Of a stretch of 39,047 bases of DNA, positions 16,132 to 26,206 are shown in pieces (position 1 is the first letter of the stretch; the number at the start of each line of letters is the position of its first letter). The notes under the pieces are model-generated. The model was not told where the DNA came from, made no database searches, and saw only the letters and a list, made by a program, of their open reading frames with translations. Where the stretch lies: assembly GCF_000426385.1 (NCBI RefSeq), contig NZ_AUFG01000034.1, forward strand, positions 1-39,047, given 5' to 3'. The position numbers were made by a program, and so were the translations under genes. Source of the DNA: Arsenicicoccus bolidensis DSM 15745. GTDB taxonomy: Bacteria; Actinomycetota; Actinomycetes; Actinomycetales; Dermatophilaceae.

Positions 16132-16175
16132 CGGTGCGCACGGTGGAGACTGTCGGTGCGCAACGTGGACACTGT
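16132..16175. repeat. 22-bp tandem duplication in the ruvC leader
   Basis: CGGTGCGCACGGTGGAGACTGT (16132-16153) is followed at once by a copy (16154-16175) with three mismatches. It falls between the predicted start point and the ribosome site. Confidence 0.7.
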
Positions 16176-16206
16176 CGCGCGACACGTCCGGCGAGAGGGG
16201 AACGAC

Positions 16207-16875
16207 ATGCGGGTGCTCGGTGTCGACCCCGGTCTCACCCGCTGCGGTGTCGGCGTGGTGGAGGGAGTCTCCGGCCGTCCCCTGCGGCTGGTGGCGGTCG
16301 GCGTGATCCGCACCCCGAGCAGCGAGCCGCTGCACCAACGACTGCTGACCATCCAGACCGAGCTGGAGGACTGGCTGCACCACCACGACCCGGACGCGAT
16401 CGCGGTGGAGCGCATGTTCGCCCGCGGAGACGTGTCCACGATCATGGGGACGGCCCAGGCGAGCGCGATCCCGATGCTCGCGGCCGCCCGCCGCGGGCTG
16501 CCGCTGGCCCTGCACACGCCGTCCGAGGTCAAGGCCGCGGTGACGGGCAACGGGCGCGCGGACAAGGCCCAGGTCACGAGCATGGTCATGCGGGTCCTGG
16601 GCCTGGACGAGCGGCCCACCCCCGCGGACGCCGCGGACGCCCTGGCCCTCGCCATCTGCCACGTATGGCGGGGCGGGGCGGCGTCACGGCTCGCCGGCGC
16701 CGTGACCGACAACCGCACGGCCGAGGCGCTGGACGCCGCGCGGCGTCGGCAGCAGGCCGCCCCCAACCGGTGGCAGCAGGCCGTGGCGGAGCATCGTGCG
16801 CAGGGTGGCGGCTCGGCCCACCCCGCGGTGGCGGCGGCCCGTCGCCAGGCGGTGCGGCGCGGGACGTCGTCGTGA
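16207..16875 (+). CDS. ruvC: Holliday junction resolvase RuvC
   Basis: A 222-residue RNase H-fold endonuclease that cuts Holliday junctions symmetrically, working with RuvAB. The four catalytic acids are visible: D7 in [13 protein letters not shown]68 in AVERMF, and D141 and D144 in [14 protein letters not shown]. Beyond residue ~165 there is an extra Arg/Ala/Gln-rich tail of about 55 residues without known function. I start at ATG 16207, which has GAGAGGGG 6-13 nt upstream; a GTG at 16156 lies within the leader repeat. LexA control is likely. ruvA follows after 133 bp. Confidence 0.96.
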   Translation: MRVLGVDPGLTRCGVGVVEGVSGRPLRLVAVGVIRTPSSEPLHQRLLTIQTELEDWLHHHDPDAIAVERMFARGDVSTIMGTAQASAIPMLAAARRGLPLALHTPSEVKAAVTGNGRADKAQVTSMVMRVLGLDERPTPADAADALALAICHVWRGGAASRLAGAVTDNRTAEALDAARRRQQAAPNRWQQAVAEHRAQGGGSAHPAVAAARRQAVRRGTSS

Positions 16876-17008
16876 GGGCTACCCTCGGGGCGGCACCGAC
16901 CCTCGCGGCCCTCGGGAGTGCGACGATGCCGACGACGCCTGGGTCTGCGGTGAGCCGGGATGCGGTGCTGCGGCATACGACGAAGACGACTGGACCACAG
17001 GAGAACTC

Positions 17009-17611
17009 ATGATCGCGTCCGTCTCCGGCACGGTGCTGACCGCCCACCTCGACCACGTCGTGGTCGAGGTCGGGGGCGTCGGCATGCTGGTGCACACGAC
17101 TCCCGCCACGGCCGCCGGGCTGCGCGTGGGGCAGCAGGCCCGCCTGTCGACGACCCTCGTGGTGCGGGAGGACTCGCTGACGTTGTACGGCTTCGGCGAC
17201 GACGACGAGCGGGCGCTCTTCGAGCAGGTGCAGACCGTCAGCGGGGTGGGGCCGCGGCTGGCGCTCGCGATGCTGTCGGTGCACGCCCCCGACGTCACGC
17301 GCGCGGCCATCGGATCGGGTGACATCGCGACCCTGACCAAGGTGCCCGGCATCGGCAAGAAGGGCGCCGAGCGCATCGTGCTCGAGCTCCGCGACAAGGT
17401 CGGCGTCCTCCCGGGCGCCACGCCGGGCGCGGGTGCCGCGCCGGCCGCGGGCGGGACCCAGCCGCAGGTCGTCGAGGCGCTAGTCGGGCTCGGCTGGAGC
17501 GTCAAGCAGGCCGAGGACGCCGTCGGGCGGGTGGCGTCAGCCGGCGACGCGGGCAGCATGGCCTCGACCTCTGCGATGCTGCGCGCCGCCCTGCGCGAGC
17601 TGGGGCGCTGA
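17009..17611 (+). CDS. ruvA: Holliday junction branch migration protein RuvA
   Basis: A 200-residue junction-binding protein. Domain I is the OB fold starting [10 protein letters not shown]; domain II carries two helix-hairpin-helix loops, [13 protein letters not shown] and [16 protein letters not shown], which grip the DNA backbone. A flexible Ala/Gly/Pro linker (about residues 134-150) leads to domain III ([19 protein letters not shown]), the RuvB contact. The ATG at 17009 has CAGGAGA close upstream. The 133-bp gap after ruvC shows no gene. ruvB starts 3 bp after the stop, so RuvA and RuvB are made together. Confidence 0.96.
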   Translation: MIASVSGTVLTAHLDHVVVEVGGVGMLVHTTPATAAGLRVGQQARLSTTLVVREDSLTLYGFGDDDERALFEQVQTVSGVGPRLALAMLSVHAPDVTRAAIGSGDIATLTKVPGIGKKGAERIVLELRDKVGVLPGATPGAGAAPAAGGTQPQVVEALVGLGWSVKQAEDAVGRVASAGDAGSMASTSAMLRAALRELGR

Positions 17612-17614
17612 CCC

Positions 17615-18739
17615 GTGCCCGAGGTGTGGGAGCGAGGGGCGGACGACGAGTTCGCCGGTCGGGCCGACGACGGCAGCTATGACGCGACGGCGCGGGTCGT
17701 CGACGCCCGTGGGGTCGACGACGAGCAGCGGGTCGAGGCGGCGCTGCGGCCGAAGCGGCTGGTGGACTTCCCCGGGCAGCCCCGCGTGCGCGACCAGCTG
17801 TCCCTGGTCCTCGAGGCCGCGCGACGCCGGGACGCGGTGCCGGACCACATCCTGCTGTCGGGTCCGCCCGGGCTCGGCAAGACGACGCTGGCGATGATCG
17901 TCGCGGCCGAGCTGGAGCGGCCGATCCGCGTGACCAGCGGACCCGCCATCCAGCACGCCGGTGACCTCGCGGCGATCCTGTCCAGCCTGGCTGAGGGCGA
18001 GGTGCTCTTCCTCGACGAGATCCACCGCATGGCCCGCCCGGCGGAGGAGATGCTCTATCTCGCGATGGAGGACTTCCGGGTCGACGTCATCGTGGGCAAG
18101 GGGCCGGGCGCGACCGCGATCCCGCTCGAGCTGCCGCCGTTCACCGTCGTCGGGGCCACGACGCGCGCCGGACTGCTGCCGGCGCCGCTGCGCGACCGGT
18201 TCGGGTTCACCGGTCACCTCGACTTCTACTCCTCCGACGACCTCGCCGCGATCCTCGTGCGCTCGGCCCGGCTCCTCGGCGTCGAGGCGCTCGACGACGG
18301 CATCGCCGAGATCGCGGGACGGTCCCGCGGCACACCCCGCATCGCCAACCGGCTGCTGCGCCGCGTCCGCGACTGGTCGCAGGTGCATGGCCGCGGCGTG
18401 GTGGACCTGGAGGCCGCGCACGAGGCACTCGCCCTCTTCGACGTCGACGTGCGGGGGCTGGACCGGCTGGACCGCGGGGTGCTGGAGCTGCTGTGCACCC
18501 GCTTCGGCGGCGGCCCCGTGGGCCTGTCGACGCTCGCCGTCGCCGTGGGGGAGGAGCCGGACACGGTCGAGACCGTCGCTGAGCCCTATCTCGTGCGCGA
18601 GGGCTTCATGGTCCGCACGCCGCGCGGGCGAGCGGCCACGGCGCTGGCGTGGCAGCACCTCGGCCTCACCGCGCCGATGGACGCCCCCGGAGCCGGGGCT
18701 CCGCAGCTCCCCCTCGACGGGGAGGGCCGGTTCTCCTGA
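17615..18739 (+). CDS. ruvB: Holliday junction helicase motor RuvB
   Basis: A 374-residue AAA+ ATPase that drives branch migration with RuvA. Walker [10 protein letters not shown] is at residues 83-91, Walker B LFLDEIHR at 131-138, sensor 1 near GATTRAGLL, and the arginine-finger region in RDRFGF. The C-terminal winged helix ([24 protein letters not shown]) binds DNA. The first ~45 residues are an acidic extension before the conserved [12 protein letters not shown], about 25 longer than in E. coli. The GTG start follows ruvA by 3 bp. The tail ends in a short Pro/Gly-rich stretch. Confidence 0.96.
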   Translation: MPEVWERGADDEFAGRADDGSYDATARVVDARGVDDEQRVEAALRPKRLVDFPGQPRVRDQLSLVLEAARRRDAVPDHILLSGPPGLGKTTLAMIVAAELERPIRVTSGPAIQHAGDLAAILSSLAEGEVLFLDEIHRMARPAEEMLYLAMEDFRVDVIVGKGPGATAIPLELPPFTVVGATTRAGLLPAPLRDRFGFTGHLDFYSSDDLAAILVRSARLLGVEALDDGIAEIAGRSRGTPRIANRLLRRVRDWSQVHGRGVVDLEAAHEALALFDVDVRGLDRLDRGVLELLCTRFGGGPVGLSTLAVAVGEEPDTVETVAEPYLVREGFMVRTPRGRAATALAWQHLGLTAPMDAPGAGAPQLPLDGEGRFS

Positions 18740-18750
18740 GCGCGTGGTGA

Positions 18751-18780
18751 TTGGGTGGGGACAGACCCGACCCGTACACT
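18751..18780 (+). promoter_or_regulatory. Promoter of the yajC-secD-secF operon
   Basis: TTGGGT (18751-18756) and TACACT (18775-18780) are spaced by 18 bp just after the ruvB stop. The leader to yajC would be about 98 nt and includes GAGAGGAATCCTCCTC, which can fold into a small hairpin. Confidence 0.6.
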
Positions 18781-18884
18781 GCCGAGAGGAATCCTCCTCG
18801 TTGCACCACGTGTCAAGGTCTTCACTCTGCGTCATCCCAGGGCCCGACGATCTTGGCAGACCATCCGATCGAGAGAACGTGTCG

Positions 18885-19220
18885 ATGATCTCTGCCACCC
18901 CGTTCGTCGCCGCTGCGGCGCAGAACGACCAAGGGGCTCTGTCCTACCTCATCTTCCTGCTCCCCCTGCTCATGCTGGGGTGGCTCTGGTGGACCACGCG
19001 CCGACGCCAGCGCGAGGCCGCGTCCCGCGCCGGGTCGCTCCAGCCCGGGCAGCGGATCGTCACCGCCTCCGGCATCATCGGGACCCTCGTGTCCCGGGGT
19101 GGCGGCGTCGCGCAGGTCGAGGTGGCCCAGGGCGTGGTCATCACCATCGACGAGCGTGCCCTCATGGGTGAGGCTCCCGCCGCCGGCACCACGACGACCC
19201 TCTCCGAGGGCACCGACTGA
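18885..19220 (+). CDS. yajC: Preprotein translocase accessory subunit YajC
   Basis: A 111-residue single-pass membrane protein that joins SecDF at the Sec translocon. After a short periplasmic start comes a hydrophobic helix (about residues 19-37, SYLIFLLPLLMLGWLWW), then RRRQREA and the conserved LQPGQRIVTASGIIGTLVSRGG, a YajC hallmark. The C-terminal tail is Ala/Thr rich. I choose ATG 18885 because GAGAGA lies about 8 nt upstream; the GTG at 18879 would sit too close to it. The stop overlaps the secD start by one base. Confidence 0.95.
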   Translation: MISATPFVAAAAQNDQGALSYLIFLLPLLMLGWLWWTTRRRQREAASRAGSLQPGQRIVTASGIIGTLVSRGGGVAQVEVAQGVVITIDERALMGEAPAAGTTTTLSEGTD

Positions 19221-21193
19221 TGGCCCGCAACCCTCGCACCAGGGGAGCGCGCCGGACCCTGGTCTGGTTCGCCACGCTCCTGCTCGGCTTGGCCGCCCTG
19301 CTCGCCGGCGTCAACACCTGGGGCACCGCGCAGGCCACGCCCAAGCTCGGCCTCGACCTCGCCGGCGGCACCCAGGTGGTGCTCGCGCCGCAGGTCGAGG
19401 GTGGCAGGGCGATCGACGAGTCGACGATGAACCAGGCCGTCGACATCATGCAGAAGCGCGTGGACGGGTCCGGCGTCGCCGAGGCCGAGGTCTCCACGCA
19501 GGGTGGGCGCAACATCGTCGTGTCGCTGCCCAAGGGCACGCCGCAGGAGACCGTCGACTCGCTCAAGAAGTCCTCGATGATGCGCTTCCGGCCCGTCCTG
19601 GTAGAGGGCCCCGGCACGACCCAGCCCGCCCCGACGCCCACCGCCACGGGGACGGCCACCGGCACGGCCACCGCGCCTGCGACCGGGTCCGCCTCGGCCA
19701 CGGCGAAGCCCAGCGCTCCCGCGAGCGCTCCGGCCACCTCGACCCCGAGCAGCCCCGCCACCGCGACGCCGAGCGGCGCCCCGGCCGTCGTGCCTCCCGC
19801 CGCCGCCCAGGCCGCGCCCGCCGTGACCGTCTCACCGTCGGCCCCGGCCGCCACGCCTGCGGCGCCGGCCGCGACGACGCCTGCTGCCACGCCGACGGCC
19901 CCCGCAGCCACCACGCCCGCAGCCACCACGCCTGCTGCTCCCGCGGCGACCCCGGCCCCGACGTCCAGCGGCACCGGCGGCAAGCCGGCCAACGCCAGCG
20001 ACCCCGCCTGGGTGACCCCCGAGGTGCAGGCGCAGTACGAAGCGCTCAACTGCACCGATCCCAACCTCGACCTCAAGATCTCCGACGATGCCTCCAAGCC
20101 CCTGGTCACCTGCTCGGCCGACCGCGCCGCCAAGTACATCCTCGGCCCGGCCGAGCTGCAGGGCCAGGACATCGCGGACGCGACGTCCGGCCTGCAGCCC
20201 AACCAGGCCGGCGGCACGGGCACGGAGTACGGCGTCAACCTCACCCTGACCGGTGACGGCGGCAAGAAGTTCGCCGACCTGTCCAAGCGCCTGCTCAACC
20301 TCCCGCCGCCGCGCAACCAGTTCGCCTCGGTGCTCGACGGCGAGGTCATCGTCGCCCCCCGCATCACCGTGCCGATCCTCGACGGGCGCTCCAGCATCAC
20401 CGGGTCGTTCAACGCCACGAGCTCCGAGGCACTGGCCCAGCAGCTGAAGTTCGGTGCCCTGCCGATGTCCTTCCGCGTCGAGACGCAGGACACCGTCAGC
20501 CCGACGCTCGGCGCCGACCAGCTCAGCAAGGGTCTGCTCGCGGGCGCCATCGGCTTCGTGCTGGTCATGATCTACGCGCTGATCCAGTACCGCGCTCTCG
20601 GCCTGGTGACCGTGGCCTCGCTGCTCGCGGCCGCCGCGCTGACCTACCTGTGCATCACGCTGCTCGGCTGGTCGCAGAACTTCCGGCTGTCCATGGCCGG
20701 CGTCACCGGCCTGATCCTGTCGATCGGTATGACGGCCGACTCGTTCATCGTCTACTTCGAACGCGTGCGGGACGAGATCCGTGAGGGTCGCTCGATCCCG
20801 GCGGCCGTCGAGGCGGGGTGGCAGCGGGCCAAGGGCACCGTGATCATCTCCGACGCCGTCAACCTGATCGCCGCCGTCGTGCTCTACCTGCTGGCCTCCA
20901 GCAACGTCCGCGGCTTCGCCTACACGCTCGGCCTGACCACGATCATCGACGTCATCATCGTCTTCTTCTTCACCCACCCGATGCTGGCGCTGCTGTCCCG
21001 CACCACGTTCTTCGGCCAGGGGCACAAGCTCTCGGGCTTCGACCCGGACGCCCTCGGTGCCAAGCCGGCGCGCTACGTCGGTCGCGGCCGGTTCCGCGAC
21101 CCCGACGCCGAGCTCGAGGCGCTGGAGACCGAGCGCGCCGCCACCAAGCAGCGTGAGGGCAGCTACACCAAGGAAGGCGGGGCCGTGCTGTGA
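19220..21193 (+). CDS. secD: Protein translocase subunit SecD with a long Ala/Pro/Thr insertion
   Basis: A 657-residue SecD, which with SecF uses the proton gradient to pull exported proteins from the membrane's outer face. An N-terminal helix is followed by LGLDLAGGTQVV (D1-type motif) and the first periplasmic region. From about residue 134 to 255 there is a low-complexity stretch of Ala, Pro and Thr with hardly any other residues, absent from E. coli SecD and seen in variable form in actinobacteria. The second periplasmic part, the VETQDTVSPTLGADQL motif near 424 and the six-helix domain with GMTADSFIVYFERVRDEI follow intact. The start and end overlap both neighbours. Confidence 0.95.
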   Translation: MARNPRTRGARRTLVWFATLLLGLAALLAGVNTWGTAQATPKLGLDLAGGTQVVLAPQVEGGRAIDESTMNQAVDIMQKRVDGSGVAEAEVSTQGGRNIVVSLPKGTPQETVDSLKKSSMMRFRPVLVEGPGTTQPAPTPTATGTATGTATAPATGSASATAKPSAPASAPATSTPSSPATATPSGAPAVVPPAAAQAAPAVTVSPSAPAATPAAPAATTPAATPTAPAATTPAATTPAAPAATPAPTSSGTGGKPANASDPAWVTPEVQAQYEALNCTDPNLDLKISDDASKPLVTCSADRAAKYILGPAELQGQDIADATSGLQPNQAGGTGTEYGVNLTLTGDGGKKFADLSKRLLNLPPPRNQFASVLDGEVIVAPRITVPILDGRSSITGSFNATSSEALAQQLKFGALPMSFRVETQDTVSPTLGADQLSKGLLAGAIGFVLVMIYALIQYRALGLVTVASLLAAAALTYLCITLLGWSQNFRLSMAGVTGLILSIGMTADSFIVYFERVRDEIREGRSIPAAVEAGWQRAKGTVIISDAVNLIAAVVLYLLASSNVRGFAYTLGLTTIIDVIIVFFFTHPMLALLSRTTFFGQGHKLSGFDPDALGAKPARYVGRGRFRDPDAELEALETERAATKQREGSYTKEGGAVL

Positions 21194-22464
21194 GCAAGGT
21201 CGCTGATTTCGGTAACGACCTCTACACCGGTCGCCGCGGGCTCGACTACGTCGGTCGCCGCAAGGTGTGGTTCCTGCTGTCCGGCCTGCTGCTGGCCGTC
21301 TGCATCGGCTCCCTGGCCTTCAGCGGCCTCAACCTCGGCCTGGAGTTCCGTGGCGGCTCGGAGTTCCGCGTCTCCGACGTCCGCAACATCTCGGGCTTCG
21401 AGAACCGCGCCCAGGACACCGTGCAGGACGCGGCGTCCAAGGCGGGGGAGCAGGCCGGCAACGTCACGGTCACCAAGATCGGCGACAGCTCAATCCGCGT
21501 GCAGACCGAGAAGCTCGCCGACGCCCCGACCCAGGCCGTGAGCAACGCCCTGGGCCAGGAGTTCCAGGTGGGCAAGGACAAGGTGTCGAGCACCTTCGTC
21601 GGCCCGTCGTGGGGCCAGTCGGTGAGCCAGCAGGCCCTGCGCGCCCTGCTCATCTTCTTCGCGATCGTCGCCGTGGTCCTCGCGTTCTACTTCCGCACGT
21701 GGAAGATGGCGGCGGCCGCGCTCATCGCGATGCTGCACGACATGGTCATCACCGTCGGCCTCTACACCCTCCTGGGCTTCGAGATCACCCCGGCGACGAC
21801 GATCGGCTTCCTCACCGTCCTCGCCTACTCGCTCTACGACACCGTCGTGGTCTTCGACAAGGTCAAGGAGAACGTCCGCGCGGCCGGTCACACGGGTCGC
21901 CAGACCTTCAGCCAGGCGGCCAACCTCGCCGTCAACCAGACCCTGGTGCGGTCGATCAACACCTCGATGATGTCGGTCATCCCCGTCACCGTCGTGCTCA
22001 TCGTCGGTCTGCTGGTCATCGGTCCGGGCGTGCTGCTCGACCTGTCCCTGGTGCTGCTCGTCGGCATCCTGGTCGGCGCCTACTCCTCGGTCTTCATCGC
22101 GACCCCGGTGCTGGCCATGCTGCGCGAGCGGGAGCCGGGCATGAAGGAGCAGGCCAAGCGCGCCCACCGCTACCAGGAGGCGCGGGGCGGCGCCAACTTC
22201 TCCGGCACCCTGCTGTCCGACCTCGGCAAGCACGACACCCACAGCTCCATGCTGGACTCCGACCTGACGCCGGCGACCAGCCCCGACGACGTCGCCACGG
22301 GTGCGGCCGGTGGCGCGACCTCGGCCACCCGGGCCGGCACCGCGACCGCGACCCGCCGCCCGACCCACCCGTCGGCCGACGGGGGTCGCCGGCCCCTGCA
22401 CCCGAGCGTCACGCAGGACGGTCCCCGCAACCAGCCGCGGCGTGCGCCGCGGTCCAAGCGATAG
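21190..22464 (+). CDS. secF: Protein translocase subunit SecF
   Basis: A 424-residue partner of SecD. It has an N-terminal helix, the GLEFRGGSEF motif near residue 50, a small periplasmic domain with TFVGPSWGQSV, and five more helices with the conserved TVLAYSLYDTVVVFDKVKEN segment. The last ~70 residues form a disordered tail rich in Thr, Ala, Pro and Arg with a very basic end (RRAPRSKR), longer than in E. coli SecF. The GTG start overlaps the secD stop by 4 bp, so translation is coupled. Apt begins 11 bp after the stop. Confidence 0.96.
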   Translation: MSKVADFGNDLYTGRRGLDYVGRRKVWFLLSGLLLAVCIGSLAFSGLNLGLEFRGGSEFRVSDVRNISGFENRAQDTVQDAASKAGEQAGNVTVTKIGDSSIRVQTEKLADAPTQAVSNALGQEFQVGKDKVSSTFVGPSWGQSVSQQALRALLIFFAIVAVVLAFYFRTWKMAAAALIAMLHDMVITVGLYTLLGFEITPATTIGFLTVLAYSLYDTVVVFDKVKENVRAAGHTGRQTFSQAANLAVNQTLVRSINTSMMSVIPVTVVLIVGLLVIGPGVLLDLSLVLLVGILVGAYSSVFIATPVLAMLREREPGMKEQAKRAHRYQEARGGANFSGTLLSDLGKHDTHSSMLDSDLTPATSPDDVATGAAGGATSATRAGTATATRRPTHPSADGGRRPLHPSVTQDGPRNQPRRAPRSKR

Positions 22465-22475
22465 GCACCGGCCGT

Positions 22476-23030
22476 ATGCCGACCAGCCCGCACCCCGACC
22501 CGGAGCAGCAGCGCGTGGCCGACCTGGTCGCGTCCCTGATGCGGGACATTCCCGACTTCCCGCAGCCCGGCGTGCTGTTCAAGGACTTCACGCCGCTGCT
22601 GGCCGACGGCGCCGCCCTGGTCCAGGTCGTCGACGACGTGGCGCGCCGCCATCGCGGTGACGTGGACGTCGTCGTGGGGATGGAGGCGCGGGGGTTCATC
22701 CTCGGCGCCGCCGTGGCCTACGTCCTGGGGGTCGGCTTCGTGCCCGTCCGCAAGGCGGGCAAGCTGCCGGGCGCCACCGTCACCGAGGACTACACCCTCG
22801 AGTACGGCGCGGCGACCCTCGAGATGCACCAGGACGCCCTGCACGCGGGGCAGCGGGTGCTCGTCCTCGACGACGTCCTCGCCACCGGCGGCACGGCCGC
22901 GGCGACCTGCCGCCTGGTCGAGCAGTGCGGCGCGACCGTCGCCGCCTGCGAGTTCGTCCTGGAGATCGACGCCCTCGGCGGCCGGTCTCAGCTGGTGGAT
23001 CGCGTGGTCTCCTCGCTCGTGCGGGGCTGA
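22476..23030 (+). CDS. apt: Adenine phosphoribosyltransferase
   Basis: A 184-residue cytoplasmic salvage enzyme making AMP from adenine and PRPP. The PRPP-binding loop VLVLDDVLATGGTA is at residues 128-141; IPDFPQPGVLFKDFTPLL at 25-42 and GMEARGFILG at 68-77 are typical of bacterial Apt. The ATG lies in CCGTATGCC, 11 bp after secF. No strong ribosome site is present. In actinobacteria apt usually lies between secF and rel, as here. Confidence 0.96.
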   Translation: MPTSPHPDPEQQRVADLVASLMRDIPDFPQPGVLFKDFTPLLADGAALVQVVDDVARRHRGDVDVVVGMEARGFILGAAVAYVLGVGFVPVRKAGKLPGATVTEDYTLEYGAATLEMHQDALHAGQRVLVLDDVLATGGTAAATCRLVEQCGATVAACEFVLEIDALGGRSQLVDRVVSSLVRG

Positions 23031-23038
23031 GCGCGGCC

Positions 23039-23044
23039 TAGGAT
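23039..23044 (+). promoter_or_regulatory. -10 element of rel (leaderless)
   Basis: TAGGAT is followed by 6 nt and the rel ATG at 23051. Only 20 bp separate the apt stop from rel, so a separate leaderless rel transcript is possible besides read-through. Confidence 0.6.
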
Positions 23045-23050
23045 GGCGGG

Positions 23051-25468
23051 ATGACGGACCAGGACGCGCGGAGCCGGTCGGACCTGCCGGTGTCTCGCCC
23101 CGACGCCGAGGCCACGGCCCTGCGCACCGAGCCGGACCCCAACGTCTCGGAGCTGGGTCCCTCACCTGCGGGAGCGGCGGCCAGCGCCGCGGTGTCCGAG
23201 CCCACCGTGCCGCTGCCGAGCTCGGCACGGATGCGGGCGCGGTTCGCGCGCTTCGGCGGGCGGACGTCCGCCAACCCGGTCCTCGAGCCGATCCTGCGCT
23301 CTCTCAAGCTGACCCACCCCAAGGCCGACACCAGCGTCATCGAGCGCGCCTACGTCGTGGCCGAGCGCTGCCACCGGGGACAGCTCCGCAAGAGCGGCGA
23401 CCCCTACATCACCCACCCCCTCGCCGTCTCCACGATCCTCGCGGACCTCGGCATGCCGCCCTCGACCATCGCGGCCTCGCTGCTGCACGACACCGTCGAG
23501 GACACCGACTACTCCCTCGACGAGCTGCGCCGCGAGTTCGGCGACGAGATCGCGCGCCTCGTGGACGGGGTCACCAAGCTCGACAAGGTCCACTACGGCG
23601 ACGCCGCCCAGGCGGAGACCGTCCGCAAGATGGTGGTCGCGATGGCCCGCGACATACGGGTCCTCGTGATCAAGCTGGCCGACCGGCTGCACAACGCACG
23701 GACCTGGCGCTATGTCTCGGCGAGCTCCGCCCAGCGCAAGGCGCGCGAGACCCTCGAGATCTATGCCCCCCTCGCGCACCGGCTGGGCATGAACACCATC
23801 AAGTGGGAGCTCGAGGACCTGTCCTTCGCGACGCTCTACCCCAAGGTCTACGACGAGATCGAGAACCTCGTCGCGGGTCGCGCCCCCGCCCGCGAGGAGT
23901 ACCTCGCCGGGGTGCGCGAGCTGGTGCTGCACGACCTGGCGCAGGCGCGGATCAAGGCGACGGTGACCGGTCGCCCCAAGCACTACTACTCCGTCTACCA
24001 GAAGATGATCGTGCGGGGGAAGGAGTTCGACGAGATCTTCGACCTCGTCGGGGTCCGGGTGCTCGTGGAGTCGGTCCGCGACTGCTACGCCGCGCTGGGC
24101 GCGATGCACGCGCGCTGGACGCCGGTGCCGGGGCGGTTCAAGGACTACATCGCGACGCCGAAGTTCAACATGTACCAGTCGCTGCACACGACGGTCATCG
24201 GCCCGGGCGGCAACCCCGTCGAGATCCAGATCCGCACGCACACCATGCACCGGCGGGCGGAGTACGGCGTCGCCGCGCACTGGAAGTACAAGGAGGACGG
24301 CCCCGGCACCGCGGCCCCCACCGACGACGGCCAGACCGACATGTCCTGGCTGCGCTCGCTGGTCGACTGGCAGCAGGAGACCAGCGACCCGGGGGAGTTC
24401 CTGGACTCGCTGCGCTTCGAGATCAACACGCAGGAGGTCTTCGTCTTCACCCCCAAGGGCGAGGTCATCGGCCTGCCCTCGGGGTCCACGCCCGTGGACT
24501 TCGCGTATGCCGTGCACACCGAGGTCGGTCACCACTGCATCGGCGGCCGGGTCAACGGTCGCCTCGTCCCGCTCGAGTCGCGGCTGGAGAACGGCGACGT
24601 CGTCGAGGTGCTGACGTCCAAGGCGCCGGACGCCGGCCCGAGCCACGACTGGCTCAACTTCGTCAAGAGCGCGCGGGCGCGCAACAAGATCCGCGCGTGG
24701 TTCTCCAAGGAGCGTCGCGAGGAGGCCATCGAGTCCGGCAAGGACGCGATCGCCAAGCAGATGCGCAAGCAGGGTCTGCCCGTCCAGCGCCTCACCTCGG
24801 CCGAGTCGCTGACCGCACTGGCGCGCGAGCTGCACTACCAGGACATCAGCGGGCTGTATGCCGCGGTCGGTGGCGGCACGATCTCGGCGCAGCACGTCGT
24901 GTCCAAGATGCTCGCGCAGGCCGGTGGCGAGGAGGGGCTGACCGAGGACGCCGCCGAGACGGTGTCCCCGTCCCGCCGGACCCGCCGCGTGCGCGCGACC
25001 GACCCCGGCGTCGTCGTGGTCGGCACGGACGACGTGTGGGTCAAGCTGGCCAAGTGCTGCACCCCCGTGCCCGGCGACGACATCATCGGCTTCGTCACGC
25101 GCGGGCACGGCGTCTCGGTGCACCTGCGGGACTGCACCAACGCCGCCGAGCTGCTGTCGGAGCCGGAGCGGCTCATCGACGTGCAGTGGGCGCCCACGGC
25201 CTCGTCGGTCTTCCTCGTGCAGATCCAGGTGGACGGGCTCGACCGGTCCCGCCTGCTCTCAGACGTCACCCGCGTCATCGCCGACCTGCACGTCAACCTC
25301 ATGTCGTCCAGCTCGTCGACCACGACCAACCGGGTGGCGACCTTCCGGTTCACCTTCGAGATGGGCGACCCCGCGCACCTCGACCACGTCATGCGGGCCA
25401 TCCGCAAGGTCGACGGCGTCTTTGACGTCAGCCGGGTCGGCGGGGCCCGCAAGATCGAGCAGCAGTGA
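23051..25468 (+). CDS. rel: Bifunctional (p)ppGpp synthetase/hydrolase Rel (RSH)
   Basis: An 805-residue stringent-response enzyme. Residues 1-75 are a variable start. The HD hydrolase domain carries [11 protein letters not shown] near 143-153, the metal-binding HD and the ED pair intact. The synthetase domain has [12 protein letters not shown] and RFKD near 361, the RxKD signature of bifunctional rather than synthesis-only enzymes. A TGS domain starts near 462 ([16 protein letters not shown]), a Zn/helical region has [25 protein letters not shown], and an ACT domain near 723 closes the protein. Both activities should be present. Regulation by ribosome state is known for the family. GNAT gene 10 bp downstream. 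Confidence 0.97.
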   Translation: MTDQDARSRSDLPVSRPDAEATALRTEPDPNVSELGPSPAGAAASAAVSEPTVPLPSSARMRARFARFGGRTSANPVLEPILRSLKLTHPKADTSVIERAYVVAERCHRGQLRKSGDPYITHPLAVSTILADLGMPPSTIAASLLHDTVEDTDYSLDELRREFGDEIARLVDGVTKLDKVHYGDAAQAETVRKMVVAMARDIRVLVIKLADRLHNARTWRYVSASSAQRKARETLEIYAPLAHRLGMNTIKWELEDLSFATLYPKVYDEIENLVAGRAPAREEYLAGVRELVLHDLAQARIKATVTGRPKHYYSVYQKMIVRGKEFDEIFDLVGVRVLVESVRDCYAALGAMHARWTPVPGRFKDYIATPKFNMYQSLHTTVIGPGGNPVEIQIRTHTMHRRAEYGVAAHWKYKEDGPGTAAPTDDGQTDMSWLRSLVDWQQETSDPGEFLDSLRFEINTQEVFVFTPKGEVIGLPSGSTPVDFAYAVHTEVGHHCIGGRVNGRLVPLESRLENGDVVEVLTSKAPDAGPSHDWLNFVKSARARNKIRAWFSKERREEAIESGKDAIAKQMRKQGLPVQRLTSAESLTALARELHYQDISGLYAAVGGGTISAQHVVSKMLAQAGGEEGLTEDAAETVSPSRRTRRVRATDPGVVVVGTDDVWVKLAKCCTPVPGDDIIGFVTRGHGVSVHLRDCTNAAELLSEPERLIDVQWAPTASSVFLVQIQVDGLDRSRLLSDVTRVIADLHVNLMSSSSSTTTNRVATFRFTFEMGDPAHLDHVMRAIRKVDGVFDVSRVGGARKIEQQ

Positions 25469-25477
25469 GGAAAGTCC

Positions 25478-26188
25478 GTGCGTAGCAACGAGTTCGGCCA
25501 GCCCATCGGCGACGACGTGTGGGGCTGGCACCCGCGCGTCCTGCCCCGCGACGTGCGCCTGCAGGGCCACGAGGTGACCCTGGTGGACCTCACCCTGGAC
25601 CACGTGCCCAGCATGTTCGAGCTGACCTGCGGCGAGGGCAACGAGCCGCTGTGGACCTACATGTCCGCCGGTCCGTTCCGCACGAGCACCGAGCTCGGCG
25701 CCTACGTCCAGAAGCAGATGCGCAACCCCACGACCGTCCCGCTGGCCATCATCGGCAACGAGACCGGCCGCGTGGTCGGGACCGCGTCGTACTGGAACGT
25801 CAGCCCGGTCAACGGATCGATCGAGATCGGCTCGATCGTCTACTCGCCCGAGATGCAGCACCACCGCGGCGGCACCGAGTCGATCTATCTCATGGCGCGG
25901 CACGCGATCGACGAGCTCGGCTACCGCCGCCTCGAGTGGAAGTGCGACGACCTCAACGAGTCCTCCCGCCGGGCCGCGGTGCGCTACGGCTTCACCTACG
26001 AGGGCACCTTCCGGCACGCCGTCGTCTACAAGGGCCGCAACCGCGACACCGCGTGGTACGCCATGACGGACGCCGAGTGGCGGCGGCTGCGGCCGGCATA
26101 CGAGCAGTGGTTGTCCGAGGGCAACTTCGACGCCGACGGCCGGCAGCGGTCCCGCCTGTCCGAGCTGACGACCGCTGCCCTGGTCTGA
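25478..26188 (+). CDS. GNAT-family N-acetyltransferase (RimJ/RimL type)
   Basis: A 236-residue cytoplasmic acetyltransferase-like protein. The start VWGWHPRVLPRDVRLQGHEVTLVDL and the acyl-CoA region (IEIGSIVYSPEMQHHRGGTESIYLMARHAIDELGYRRLEWKCDDLNESSRRAAVRYGFTYEGTFRHAVVYKGRNRDTAWYAM, residues ~110-195) match the Acetyltransf_3 group. The NESSRRAAVRYGF segment is the CoA and turn region. The acceptor (protein N-terminus, antibiotic or other) is unknown. GTG 25478 has GGAAAG 5 nt upstream and lies 10 bp after rel, so it is probably read through from rel. Confidence 0.85.
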   Translation: MRSNEFGQPIGDDVWGWHPRVLPRDVRLQGHEVTLVDLTLDHVPSMFELTCGEGNEPLWTYMSAGPFRTSTELGAYVQKQMRNPTTVPLAIIGNETGRVVGTASYWNVSPVNGSIEIGSIVYSPEMQHHRGGTESIYLMARHAIDELGYRRLEWKCDDLNESSRRAAVRYGFTYEGTFRHAVVYKGRNRDTAWYAMTDAEWRRLRPAYEQWLSEGNFDADGRQRSRLSELTTAALV

Positions 26189-26206
26189 CCCCGGCCCGCG
26201 GGTCAG
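26185..26206. terminator. Bidirectional hairpin covering two stop codons
   Basis: CTGACCC (26185-26191) and GGGTCAG (26200-26206) form a 7-bp stem around 8 nt. The TGA of the GNAT gene and the stop of the convergent ABC permease both lie in the stem, so one short hairpin may end both. Confidence 0.5.
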
